A DNA stretch of 64,000 nucleotides. Source: Cyanobium sp. ATX 6A2 (GTDB lineage Bacteria; Cyanobacteriota; Cyanobacteriia; PCC-6307; Cyanobiaceae). The stretch is taken from assembly GCF_024346355.1 (NCBI RefSeq), contig NZ_JAGQCU010000008.1, forward strand, positions 1 to 64,000, in the 5' to 3' direction. Shown in pieces: positions 35,050 through 43,551 of this stretch (position 1 is the first letter of the stretch; each line of letters starts with the position of its first letter). Under the pieces are notes generated by a model, which saw only the letters and a list, made by a program, of their open reading frames with translations, searched no databases and was not told the DNA's origin. A program made the translations under genes and the position numbers.

Positions 35050-35829
35050 GCTGCTGAGCTGGAGGGAATCCTGACCTGCTCCAGCGCTACCGGGAGGAAC
35101 TGGGGGAAGGCAGAGATCAATGCAGCCCTGAGCCACCTGGCCACAGAGGAGCGGGTGAGCACCTCCACCCAGAACCAGGCCTTGGCCGCGTTGCTGTGTC
35201 TCTACCGGCATGTGCTCGGGAGTGATGTGGGCAGCCTGGAGGGGGTGATTCGCGCCCGCCGGAAACAGCGCCTTCCTGTGGTGCTCACGGTGGAGACAGT
35301 TCGAGCGGTGCTGAAGCATCTCGAAGGGACAGAAGCCCTGGTTGCCCAGCTGCTGTACGGGGCTGGCCTGCGACTGATGGAGGCGTTGCGCCTGAGGATC
35401 CAGGACGTGGATCTGGAGCAGCGCGGCGTGTGCACCAAGCCGATCTCGCTGCGGGGTGGGGCGCAGTGGAGCTGCCCCATGCCCTGGAAAGGACATACCC
35501 GAATGCCTCAAGGGAATGGGCCTGGCAATGGCTGTTTCCACAGTGCCGACGCTGGCGGGATCCACGCAGGAGCATCGAAGGGCGACACCATCTGGACCCA
35601 GCCTTGTGCAGCGTGCCGTACGCGCGGCGGTGCAGGCGGCGAGGATCAGCAAACCGGCCACCTGCCACACCTTCCGCCATTCCTTCGCCACGCATAGCTG
35701 GAGCAGGGTGCCGATATCCGCACGATTCAGGAGCTGCTCGGCCACAGTGAGGTCAAAACCACAATGATCCATACCCATCTGCTGAACCGAGGGCCGACAG
35801 GAGTGCGCAGCCCCGCCGATCTGCTCTGA
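35050..35829 (+). pseudogene. Decayed integron-type tyrosine recombinase (intI-like)
   Basis: Pieces in different frames together spell an integron integrase. They are HLATEERVSTSTQNQALAAL and LPVVLT at 35128-35290, [21 protein letters not shown] at about 35350-35412, then in the next frame the integron-specific insert [19 protein letters not shown] at about 35475-35535. In a third frame come [12 protein letters not shown] and [12 protein letters not shown] to about 35700, and in a fourth [21 protein letters not shown] and GVRSPADLL up to the stop at 35827-35829. At least three frameshifts and a deletion of some 35 codons before the insert separate the parts, and the catalytic Tyr of TTMIYTH is His. 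No N-terminal third is found. The gene cannot be active. Confidence 0.85.
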
Positions 35830-36038
35830 CAAGCCCCAGGGTTCATCTACGCACCACGTAACAGATGATGAATCAGCAGGGGTTCCCCGAGAAGCGTTGT
35901 TAGACAACAGAAGCGAACTGCACGGGGGCCCAGAAAGCGCAGGATCTATAGCGGTACAGACTCAGCCGGCAGCCTATGCGAACTGCCGAAACACCGTTCG
36001 ACCGACTCGGTACACACAGAAAGCATTCAAGTTCAAAC
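35830..36038 (+). other. Spacer between the integrase remnant and the VOC gene
   Basis: No gene is seen. The sequence GTTAGAC at 35899-35905, inside TTGTTAGACAAC, fits the GTTRRRY core of integron recombination sites, but a seven-base match alone is weak. An ATG at 35976 is in frame with the VOC gene and could add 21 residues to it. Confidence 0.35.
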
Positions 36039-36539
36039 ATGACAACGCCAATTCTCGCTCCAGCGTTCTGTCAAGTTGCCTGGGTTGTCCGAGACCTTGC
36101 GGCAGCAGAGAAGTTCTTCGTTGAAACGATGGGGATCAGCCGCTTCATGCACATGGACAACCTCGCCGCAAAGGATACGGAAGGCACTTACCTCGGAAAG
36201 CCGGGTGATTGGGTTTGCAACCTTCACATCGCCTGCGCGGGGGACACCCAGATCGAATTGATCCAGCCTGTCTCGGGAGCCAGCATTTACCAGGAGTCAC
36301 TTGAACTCCATGGCGACGCCGTTCAGCACGTGGCGTACTGGCTAGACGATGCAGACTATGACGCCGCAGCCGCTCACTTGGAGTCTTCAGGCTATCCCCT
36401 AATTCAGAGCTTCCGGTTGCCCATCTTACGTGTCGGCTACTATGACACGCGTCAAGTTATTGGCGTCGCAACCGAGATTCTCGGTTCCACCGAAGCGGGC
36501 CATGAGCTCAGGCGCAATCTGAAGTCTGGCAACTTCTGA
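36039..36539 (+). CDS. VOC-family (glyoxalase-like) protein
   Basis: The 166-residue protein shows two copies of the VOC beta-alpha-beta fold: FCQVAWVVRDLAAAEKFFVE at about 10-29, LHIACAGDTQIELIQP at about 60-77, and DAVQHVAYWLDDADY at about 90-105. VOC proteins include glyoxalases, dioxygenases and epimerases that bind a metal; possible ligands here are His and Glu in these strands. The substrate is unknown. Its codon use and GC content are lower than those of hisC and argS, and it follows the broken integrase, so it may be a former gene cassette. The frame is intact. Confidence 0.75.
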   Translation: MTTPILAPAFCQVAWVVRDLAAAEKFFVETMGISRFMHMDNLAAKDTEGTYLGKPGDWVCNLHIACAGDTQIELIQPVSGASIYQESLELHGDAVQHVAYWLDDADYDAAAAHLESSGYPLIQSFRLPILRVGYYDTRQVIGVATEILGSTEAGHELRRNLKSGNF

Positions 36540-36554
36540 GGAAATCGGGCAGCG

Positions 36555-36642
36555 ATCTAACATTCCGATTCAGAAGGCGGATGGCGCAAGTTGCTATCCA
36601 GACTAATTCACTCCTCCCCGCTTCCGATCTGGAGCGCTAGGT
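36555..36642 (+). repeat. Possible degenerate integron attC site
   Basis: ATCTAAC at 36555 fits the RYYYAAC box that opens an attC site. Some 80 bases later GCGCTAGGT differs by one base from GCGTTAGGT, a common closing form. The flanking arms CTAACATTCC...GGCGG and CCGCTTCCGATC...GCTAG are imperfectly complementary. It lies between two foreign-looking genes, where an attC site would be expected. The pairing is poor, so this is only a candidate. Confidence 0.3.
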
Positions 36643-36718
36643 TGTTACAAAATTGACAACCAGAATGCAGTGGACTATATCGAAAATCATCGGATCAAGG
36701 CAGATCTGGAAGACATCT

Positions 36719-37741
36719 ATGAAAGCAGTTGTATACACACGATACGGAGCACCCGATGTTCTTCAACTCAAAGAAGTAGAAAAACCTGTTCCCAAGGACA
36801 ATGAAGTCCTGATAAGGGTCTATGCGACATCAGTAACCACAGGGGATTGTAACGTTCGAGGCTTTACCTTTGTCCCTCCCGGGTTCGGGCCCCTCCCTCG
36901 CTTAATGCTTGGTATTAGAAAACCCAAAAGAACAATCTTGGGGGTTGAGCTAGCCGGAGAAATTGAAGCGGTGGGCAAAGATGTGACGCTATTCAAGAAA
37001 GGCGACCAAGTTTTCGGAATAGACTCAGATCGCTGGGGTGCTTATGCCGAGTATACCTGTCGGACTGAAGCTGGGGCACTGGCAATCAAGCCAGCCAATA
37101 TGACCTATGATGAAGCCTCTGCAGTGCCTTTTGGGGCAGGTACCGCATTGTCTTTCCTGAGATTGGCGCATATTCAGAACGGACAAAAAGCCCTGATCAT
37201 TGGCGCTTCTGGAGGGGTCGGTACCTATGCGATACAGCTTGCCAAGTACTATGGGGCAGAAGTCACCGGGGTATGCAGTACCAAGAACCTAGAATTGGTG
37301 AAATCCCTAGGAGCAGATCAGGTCATTGATTACACCCAAGAGGATTTCGCCAGAAACGGAGAGACCTATGACATCATTTTGGACACGGTAGCAGGCAAGT
37401 CTTCGTTTTCACGCTGTAAAGGCTCGCTAACACCAGAAGGGCTTTATCTTGCAGTGGCCGGCGGGCCGAAAGACGCGGTTAAAATGTTATAGACTTCAAT
37501 AATAGGCGGCAAGAAAGTATTATTTGGCTCGGCCACTGAGAGCAAAGAAGATCTAATTTTCCTCAAAGAGCTTATTGAGGCGGGGAAGATAAAAGCAGTC
37601 ATTGACCGGCGCTATCCGTTCGAACAAACTGCTGAGGCTCACAGGTATATTGATAAAGGACACAAAAAAGGAAATGTGGTCATTATTGTGAAACATAGCC
37701 TTACAATGGGTGGGGCCAACATTGCTCCGCTGCGCGGCTGA
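36719..37741 (+). pseudogene. Zinc-less alcohol dehydrogenase/quinone reductase, broken by an amber codon
   Basis: The frame encodes an MDR-family NADPH oxidoreductase: MKAVVYTRYGAPDVLQLKEV at the start, ILGVELAGEIEAVGKDV, and the dinucleotide motif ALIIGASGGVGTYAIQLAKYYGAEV at about 155-180, with SLGADQVIDY after it. At 37490-37492 a TAG stops it after 257 codons; the same frame then continues with family sequence ([37 protein letters not shown]) for 83 more codons to TGA at 37739-37741. The lost residue is most likely Trp (TGG to TAG). The truncated product would lack the last strands of the catalytic domain. AT-rich composition suggests transfer. Confidence 0.85.
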
Positions 37742-37767
37742 ACCCGACCGTTCGCCGCGTCAACCCC

Positions 37768-39585
37768 TCACATCCGCTCCAGCGTGGGAATCCCCAGCAG
37801 GCCCAGGCCCAGCTTGAGGGTGTCGGCAGTGAGGCGGCAGAGGGCCAGGCGGGAGCTCCGGGCGGGCTCGTTGGCCTTCAGCACCGGCACCTGGTCGTAG
37901 AAGCGGTTGAACACCTGGCTGAGCTCGAACAGGTAGCTGCAGAGGCGGTTTGGCAGCAGCTCCTCCTCCACTTCAGCAATCACCGCATCGAGCTTGAGCA
38001 GCTCGCGGATCAGGGCCCATTCCTGGGGTTCGCTGAACTGCAGGTCGCCGCTGGCAGCCGCCATGTCGCCACCCCTGCGGGCGATGCCGGCGATGCGCAC
38101 CACCGCATACAGCAGATAGGGCGCCGTGTTGCCGCTGAGGGCCAGCATGCGATCAAAGCTGAACTGGTAGTTGGTGATCCGGTTGGTGGAGAGGTCGGCA
38201 TACTTCACCGCCGCCAGCCCCACGGTGGTGGCCACCTGCTGGATGAAGGCGTCCCCTTCCGTGCGCTCCTCGTCCGCCAGTCGGCGGCGCAGGTCGGCTT
38301 CGGCGCGCTCCACCGCCTCATCAAGCAGGTCCCTGAGGCGCACCGTGTCACCGGAGCGGGTTTTGAGCTTCTTACCGTCGTCGCCCTGCACCAGCCCGAA
38401 GGGCACATGGTTGACACTGGTGCCCTCGGGAATCCAGCCGGCGCGGCGGGCCACCTGGAACACACCGGCGAAGTGGCTGGCCTGGCCGGCGTCGGTCACG
38501 TAGATCACCCGCCCGGCGCCGTCGCCCTCGGGCGCGGGGGCGAAGCGATAGCGGATCGCCGCCAGGTCGGTGGTGGCGTAGTTGAAGCCGCCATCGCGCT
38601 TCTGCACGATCAGCGGCAAGGGCTTGCCGTCCTTGCCGCTCACCCCCTCGAGAAACACGCACCCGGCGCCGTCGTCCACCACCAGCAGCCCGGCGGCGCG
38701 CAGGTCGTTCACCACCGCCTGCAGGTGGGGGTTGTAAAACGACTCGCCGCGCTCACTGAGGGCAATGTCGAGCCGGCCGTAGATCGTCTGAAACTCGCGC
38801 CGGCTCTGGTCGCAGAGCAGGCGCCAGGCCTTGAGCGACACCGGGTCACCGCCCTGCAGCTTCACCACCTCCTCACGCGAGGCGGCCTGGAAGGCTTCGT
38901 CGGCGTCGAAGCGGGCCTTGGCCTGGCGGTAGAAGGCCACCAGATCGCCCAGATCCACCGCATCGGCCGTGTCGAGGGCCTCGGGTGCCACCTGCTTGAG
39001 GTGGGTGATCAGCATCCCAAACTGGGTGCCCCAGTCGCCCACGTGGTTGAGCCGCAGCACCGGGTGGCCGCGGAACTCCAGCACCCGCGCCAGGCAGTCG
39101 CCGATGATCGTGGAGCGCAGGTGCCCCACGTGCATCTCCTTGGCGATGTTGGGGCTGGAGAAGTCCACCACCACCGGCGCCCCGTCCCGCCCGGCCCCGG
39201 TCCCTGCCTCGGCCACCCGCGGCACTCCCAGGCGCGGATCGCCCAGCCGCGCCGCCACCTCGGCACAGAGCCGCTCGGGCCTCAGGGTGAGGTTGATGAA
39301 GCCCGGGCCGGCGATCACCGGATCCAGGCACAGCTCCGCGAAGGAGGGATCGGCCTTGAGCTGCACCACGATCGCCTGGGCGATCTGGCGGGGCGGCTGG
39401 CCCAGGGGCTTGGCCAGGGGCAGGGCGCCGTTGGCCTGGAAGTCGCCGAATTCGGGCTTGCTGGCAGGCGCCAGCTGGGGGTCGAGGGGAACGCCCGACT
39501 GCCGGGCCTCGGCCGTTGCCTCTGGGAACGCCCGCTCCATCGCTGCCTGCAGCTGGCCGTTCAGGGCATCGAGGACGGAAAGCAT
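37768..39585 (-). CDS. argS: Arginyl-tRNA synthetase
   Basis: ArgRS charges tRNA-Arg. The 605-residue class I synthetase has the N-terminal additional domain ([17 protein letters not shown]), the HIGH motif as [26 protein letters not shown], and the end [25 protein letters not shown] in pieces, typical of ArgRS. The KMSKS motif is not conserved and reads near [12 protein letters not shown], as in many ArgRS. ATG at 39585 gives the standard N-terminus; the open frame upstream is chance. Confidence 0.96.
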   Translation of the reverse strand: MLSVLDALNGQLQAAMERAFPEATAEARQSGVPLDPQLAPASKPEFGDFQANGALPLAKPLGQPPRQIAQAIVVQLKADPSFAELCLDPVIAGPGFINLTLRPERLCAEVAARLGDPRLGVPRVAEAGTGAGRDGAPVVVDFSSPNIAKEMHVGHLRSTIIGDCLARVLEFRGHPVLRLNHVGDWGTQFGMLITHLKQVAPEALDTADAVDLGDLVAFYRQAKARFDADEAFQAASREEVVKLQGGDPVSLKAWRLLCDQSRREFQTIYGRLDIALSERGESFYNPHLQAVVNDLRAAGLLVVDDGAGCVFLEGVSGKDGKPLPLIVQKRDGGFNYATTDLAAIRYRFAPAPEGDGAGRVIYVTDAGQASHFAGVFQVARRAGWIPEGTSVNHVPFGLVQGDDGKKLKTRSGDTVRLRDLLDEAVERAEADLRRRLADEERTEGDAFIQQVATTVGLAAVKYADLSTNRITNYQFSFDRMLALSGNTAPYLLYAVVRIAGIARRGGDMAAASGDLQFSEPQEWALIRELLKLDAVIAEVEEELLPNRLCSYLFELSQVFNRFYDQVPVLKANEPARSSRLALCRLTADTLKLGLGLLGIPTLERM

Positions 39586-39694
39586 GGCGGGGACGGGCCG
39601 GAGGGGCGACGGACTCAGCCCAGGATCATCCTTCGGCCCTGTGCCCGGGGTGTGCAGCCCAGACGCTGGCAACACCTGCAGGCAAGCCATGACG

Positions 39695-40480
39695 TTAGGA
39701 GTGGGCGGCATGAACCCACACCTTCATCTCCATGAGGTTGACGGGTCCAAACTGATTGGCGAGCGCAACATCAGCTGCGTCCCTGCCGTAGGCAATCGCA
39801 ATACGGTTGCCTCTTGGCTGAGCCTGCGTGGCATCAAATGTATACCATCGACCTCCCACAAAGGCTTCGAACCAGGCATGGAGGTCCATCGGTTCAAGCT
39901 GGTACAGATAACCAACAACCATCCGAGCCGGAATACTCAGGCTGCGGCAGAGGGCAATGCCCAGATGGACAAAGTCACGGCAGACACCAACGCGCGTATG
40001 GACTGTATCCAGGGCGGAGGTTGAGGCGCTGCTGGTGCCATAGCAATACTCAATATTGGCATGAATCCAGCCGCGAATGGCTTCAGCCTGGTCGTAGCCA
40101 AGCTCTTGGCCCTCCACCATCGTCTGCGCAAGCTCATCCAGCAGATCAGACTGGCAGTAGCGGCTGGGCAGCAGAAAGGGCAGGACAAATTCAGGCAGCG
40201 CATGCACGGGTACGAAAGCAGCCCCAGGCGCTGTGTCGATGCAATCGGAGGTGTCCACAGTGACGGTACTTTCAATTTGAAAGCGACCTGGATTGACCAG
40301 CAGGCGCTGACAGAAATTGCCATTGCTGTCGATGAAGTCAGCAGCAACCGTGTCGGGTTCGTATTCATTGCCCTCACGCACAACCCGTTGTCCCGGGCCG
40401 CTGCGAGGACGCAGCATCAGGATCAGCGCCGCAGGACCGGTGGCCTCAAACAGAAGTTGGCAACCTGCATGGAGACGCAT
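39695..40480 (-). CDS. Transglutaminase-like cysteine protease-fold protein
   Basis: The 261-residue product has an N-terminal beta domain (residues 1-110) as in bacterial transglutaminase-like proteins, and a catalytic domain with Cys167 in [15 protein letters not shown], His201 in [10 protein letters not shown] and Asp216 in TFDATQ, the full triad. No signal peptide is seen. An in-frame start at 40531 would add 17 residues. Members often act as proteases or amide-forming enzymes, frequently with unknown substrate. It is divergent from the small stress-type genes at 40751-41605 and its GC is lower than the core. Confidence 0.82.
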   Translation of the reverse strand: MRLHAGCQLLFEATGPAALILMLRPRSGPGQRVVREGNEYEPDTVAADFIDSNGNFCQRLLVNPGRFQIESTVTVDTSDCIDTAPGAAFVPVHALPEFVLPFLLPSRYCQSDLLDELAQTMVEGQELGYDQAEAIRGWIHANIEYCYGTSSASTSALDTVHTRVGVCRDFVHLGIALCRSLSIPARMVVGYLYQLEPMDLHAWFEAFVGGRWYTFDATQAQPRGNRIAIAYGRDAADVALANQFGPVNLMEMKVWVHAAHS

Positions 40481-40750
40481 ATCTCTGCTGTGGTGCTGGC
40501 GCCCAACCGATACTGACAGCCGCCGTGGCACTGGCTGACAGTCCGGCAGGACCTGCGGCGAAGGACCTCGTCATCCTGGCTTGAATTCTCCACAGCAGCA
40601 GGTGTGCAACAAATCGCTAGGCAACCCACACGCCAGTTGGGGACTGGGTTTTCCGCGGTGCCGGCGAAGCTGCCGGCAGGAGCAGCAGCGCCGCTTGGAC
40701 AGAGCGCAGTGACATGCCTAGGTTTTTATTGGAAGGCCTATCGAGACGTC
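40481..40750. other. Divergent intergenic region of the stress-type cluster
   Basis: About 270 bases separate the transglutaminase-like gene and the CsbD-like gene. They must hold both promoters. No convincing -35/-10 pair or operator could be fixed by eye. The frame is open upstream of the CsbD-like ATG from 40604, but its translation there has no signal-peptide or family character. Confidence 0.4.
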
Positions 40751-41101
40751 ATGAAGAGCTTTGTAATGAGGAATCTTGTGCTCGCTTTTGCATTAGCAGC
40801 GATCTTCAGCTCACAGCTCTTGTCATGGCCTGCCATGGCAGCGTCTGACTACTCTTCCTACAGCCCTATCACACTGAGTACCATGTCTAACCGAGCCGAC
40901 GCAAAAGCCAAAGAAGCAGAAGGTCGCCTTGAATCAGCTTATGGCGACCTCACCGGCGATACCGGACACCAGATCCAAGGCAAAGCCAAACAAGTGCAGG
41001 GATCAGCCATGAACGCGGCAGAAGACCTTAAGGCGGGAGCCAAGTCAGCGGCCCAAAAAGTCGCTGATGCTGCCGACCGACTGGCCGACAAAATCGACTG
41101 A
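40751..41101 (+). CDS. Exported CsbD-like stress protein
   Basis: The 116-residue protein starts with a signal peptide (about 1-30, RNLVLAFALAAIFSSQLL, ending AMAAS). The mature part is highly charged and Ala/Lys-rich with the CsbD pattern: AKAKEAEGRLESAYGDLTGD, then HQIQGKAKQVQGSAMNAAEDLK. CsbD proteins are small, disordered or helical and induced by general stress in other bacteria. Being exported is unusual for the family. The three small proteins that follow in the same direction suggest a shared stress function. Confidence 0.75.
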   Translation: MKSFVMRNLVLAFALAAIFSSQLLSWPAMAASDYSSYSPITLSTMSNRADAKAKEAEGRLESAYGDLTGDTGHQIQGKAKQVQGSAMNAAEDLKAGAKSAAQKVADAADRLADKID

Positions 41102-41130
41102 TTGATCCCTTTGCAATCTGGAGAATCACG

Positions 41131-41277
41131 ATGCTCAAAACGAGCATTGTTCTGCTGGTTGTGCTCTGGCTACTTGGCCTGGTCACTTCGACATCACTAG
41201 GCGGCTTGATTCACCTCCTCCTTGTGATTGCCGTGATCATTATCGTCTTTCGGCTCATCAGTGGTAGGCGAGCCTGA
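41131..41277 (+). CDS. lmo0937-family small membrane protein
   Basis: A 48-residue protein with two hydrophobic segments, about 4-20 and 25-40, joined by TSTSLGGLIH. The pattern VLWLLGLVTS and GGLIHLLLVIAVI matches the lmo0937 family of very small membrane proteins. A good Shine-Dalgarno GGAG stands seven bases before the ATG. It lies 29 bases after the CsbD-like gene, so it is probably cotranscribed. Such proteins often accompany CsbD and YtxH-like stress genes in other bacteria; their function is unknown. Confidence 0.75.
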   Translation: MLKTSIVLLVVLWLLGLVTSTSLGGLIHLLLVIAVIIIVFRLISGRRA

Positions 41278-41413
41278 ACAGAGGAACAGTGCCGTGCCTG
41301 AGGCTGGTTGGGGAGGCCGACTCTCTCCGCACGGTGGCCCTCAGGCCGCGGTGACCTTCAGGGTCCGTTGATACGCTACATGGCTCCAATTATTCACGAT
41401 CCAAAATCAGCCC

Positions 41414-41605
41414 ATGGACCTTATTTCACTCATCGTCACGCTCATCGTCATTGGCGTGCTGTTGTGGCTCGTCAATAGCTACATCCCGATGGATCACAAG
41501 ATCAAGCGAATCCTGAACATCGTGGTTGTTGTCGCGGTGGTTGTCTGGCTTCTCAACGTTCTCGGACTGATGGATTCGATTCGAGGCGTCCGAGTGGGGA
41601 ATTAG
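41414..41605 (+). CDS. Thivi_2564-family small membrane protein
   Basis: A 63-residue protein with two membrane helices (about 3-22 and 34-52) separated by SYIPMDHKIKRI, the hallmark of the Thivi_2564 family. No function is known. It is the last gene of the stress-type row and is 136 bases downstream of the lmo0937-like gene. A CCTGAGG and CCTCAGG pair in that gap could form a weak stem. Confidence 0.75.
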   Translation: MDLISLIVTLIVIGVLLWLVNSYIPMDHKIKRILNIVVVVAVVVWLLNVLGLMDSIRGVRVGN

Positions 41606-41942
41606 GTAGGCCCCTCAGCTTCGGCCCAGCCCGTCGGGCTTGTGAGCGGTGGGATCCGTGATGTCCAGTCGTGGGTGGCGTCGATGGGCTGGATCAGGCG
41701 GTCTGGAGCAGGAGGGCAGGGCGCGCATGCGCCGCCCACAGTGGGCGGAAGCCGGCTGGACCCTGCACCGATCAGCGGGCGTCACGACGCATCGCACCAG
41801 CCAGCATCCCTTGCCAGCCCAGGGCTTTCAGCGATGAACACAACGAATGCGGGCGGAAACGCGGGTTGACAGGATTGTGGTTCCATGGTGTGGTGGATGA
41901 AGCATAAGAAAGGTGCGTCTGTTTACTGGCAATCCTTCACGT
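41606..41942. other. Upstream region of ggpS
   Basis: No gene is supported here; three short overlapping frames have no family character. The region holds two adjacent palindromes (41723-41748) and, at 41866-41871, a TTGACA that could be a -35 element, though the matching -10 (TGTGGT at 41889) is poor. It is the place where salt control of ggpS would be expected. Confidence 0.5.
41723..41748. promoter_or_regulatory. Two adjacent palindromes, possible operator upstream of ggpS
   Basis: GCGCATGCGC at 41723-41732 is a perfect ten-base palindrome, and CCGCCCACAGTGGGCGG at 41732-41748 is a perfect eight-base inverted repeat around one base. They share one base and lie about 220 bases before the ggpS start. 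This could be a repressor or activator site for the osmolyte genes or a stem in RNA. Confidence 0.4.
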
Positions 41943-41970
41943 CCTTCCGAGTGATGCCGCAGATAGCATC

Positions 41971-43551
41971 ATGCGCTCGACGAGGGTTGCCCGAAAAGAC
42001 ACAGAAAGCATGGTTAATCAACTTCAACAGCGCTTAATCGAAGACCAGAAACACTCCGCGCCAGAGCTCGACCCAACCCCGGGCAGAAGCAAGTTCGTGC
42101 TGGTGTATCACCGTTCCCCCTACGACGACCACGTTGATGCCAGCGGTTGTCGTGAGTGGGTGGATCAGAAGAGCCCCAATGGCATCATCCCCACCCTGCG
42201 CAACCTCTTCCGCGAGGAGCGCTCGGGCACCTGGATCTCATGGCGGGAAGATCCCGAAGCCGCCACCCCCGACGAGCGCGACAGCATCGACAAGGACGGC
42301 CTCTGCTTCAACCTGCGCCGCCTGCCACTGACCCAGGAGCAGATCTCCAGCTTCTACCACGTCACCTCCAAGGAGTCGTTCTGGCCGATCCTGCACAGCT
42401 TTCCTGGGCTGTTCAGTGTGGACAACTCCGATTGGCCCATCTTCGAGGAAGTGAACCGCTCCTTTGCCCGCGCCGCCTGTGAGGAAGCCGCGCCGGGGGC
42501 AACGATCTGGGTGCACGATTACAACCTCTGGCTGACGCCCGGTTACATCCGCGAACAGCGGCCCGATGTGCGCATCGCCTTCTTCCACCACACGCCGTTT
42601 CCCTCCAACGACGTGTTCAGCATCCTGCCCTGGCGGGACGCGATTCTCGACAGCCTGCTGAGCTGCGATCTGGTGGGGTTCCACATTCCCCGCTACGCCA
42701 ACAACTTCGCCCGCAACGCCATGAACCTGCGCGGTGTGAAGGGAGCCGAGCCGATCCCGGTGGATGGCAAGTTCCGCCGCGTGGGCTGCGCCCTGGCCGA
42801 ACCCACCGCCGTGCCCTGGCTGGAGCACGAGGGCCGCAAGGTGCACCTGCTGTCCTCGCCGGTGGGCACCTCACCCCAGACCCTGCGCGACATCGCCGCC
42901 AGCGCTGAGGTGCGCACTCTGGCCGCCCAGATCTCCGAGCAGCACAGCGAACGCAAGTTGATCCTCTCGGCCTCTCGGGTCGACTACACCAAGGGCAACG
43001 AGGAGATGCTGCTGGCCTACGAGCGGCTGCTGGAGCAGCATCCCGACTGGCACGGCCGGGTGGAACTGTTCCTGGCCTGCGTGGCCGCCGCCACCGGCAT
43101 GCGCATCTACGAGGACATCCAGCGCTCGGTGGAGGAGATCGTGGGCCGCATCAACGGCCGCTTCGGCCGCATCGACTGGACTCCCATCCGCCTCTCGACG
43201 CTGCGGGTGCCCTACGAGGAATTGCTGGCCTGGTTCAGCGAGGCCGATGTGTGCTGGATCACCCCCCTGCGGGACGGCCTCAACCTGGTGGCCAAGGAAT
43301 ACATCGCCGTGCGCCAGGGCCGCGGTGGCGCCCTGGTGCTCTCGGAGTTCACCGGCGTTTCAGTGGAACTGGAGCAGGCCCTGCTCACCAATCCCTACTC
43401 CCACCGCAGCATGGATGCGGCGATCCTGGCGGCCCTGGAGATGCCCGAGCAGGAGCAGCGTGAGCGCATGGCCGCCATGGCCAGCACGGTGGACACGTTC
43501 ACGGTGCAGCACTGGGCCGAGGAACAGCTGGGAGCCCTGCGGGCGCTTTGA
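41971..43551 (+). CDS. ggpS: Glucosylglycerol-phosphate synthase GgpS
   Basis: GgpS makes glucosylglycerol phosphate from ADP-glucose and glycerol 3-phosphate, the first step of osmolyte synthesis for salt tolerance. The 526-residue GT20 enzyme has FVLVYHRSPYDD at the start, WVHDYNLWLTPGYIRE, AFFHHTPFP, SASRVDYTKGNEEML with donor-binding residues, and TPLRDGLNLVAKEYIA near the end. ATG at 42010 (MVNQLQQ) is an equally good start. The phosphatase domain or gene (ggpP/stpA) is not seen next to it. It heads the cluster with ggtBCDA, whose first frame overlaps its stop by four bases. Confidence 0.93.
   Translation: MRSTRVARKDTESMVNQLQQRLIEDQKHSAPELDPTPGRSKFVLVYHRSPYDDHVDASGCREWVDQKSPNGIIPTLRNLFREERSGTWISWREDPEAATPDERDSIDKDGLCFNLRRLPLTQEQISSFYHVTSKESFWPILHSFPGLFSVDNSDWPIFEEVNRSFARAACEEAAPGATIWVHDYNLWLTPGYIREQRPDVRIAFFHHTPFPSNDVFSILPWRDAILDSLLSCDLVGFHIPRYANNFARNAMNLRGVKGAEPIPVDGKFRRVGCALAEPTAVPWLEHEGRKVHLLSSPVGTSPQTLRDIAASAEVRTLAAQISEQHSERKLILSASRVDYTKGNEEMLLAYERLLEQHPDWHGRVELFLACVAAATGMRIYEDIQRSVEEIVGRINGRFGRIDWTPIRLSTLRVPYEELLAWFSEADVCWITPLRDGLNLVAKEYIAVRQGRGGALVLSEFTGVSVELEQALLTNPYSHRSMDAAILAALEMPEQEQRERMAAMASTVDTFTVQHWAEEQLGALRAL

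Noticed and set aside
34849-35907. A 352-codon minus-strand frame over the integrase region.
   Set aside because: Its translation has no motif, while the plus strand holds clear integrase blocks in several frames.
41866-41894. TTGACA and TGTGGT as a ggpS promoter.
   Set aside because: The -10 element matches only three of six bases; kept as a note but not called as a promoter.
41642-41907. Three overlapping plus-strand frames of 62-78 codons upstream of ggpS, considered as a ggpR-like small regulator.
   Set aside because: None has a family motif, a ribosome binding site or a consistent start; the region is better seen as regulatory.
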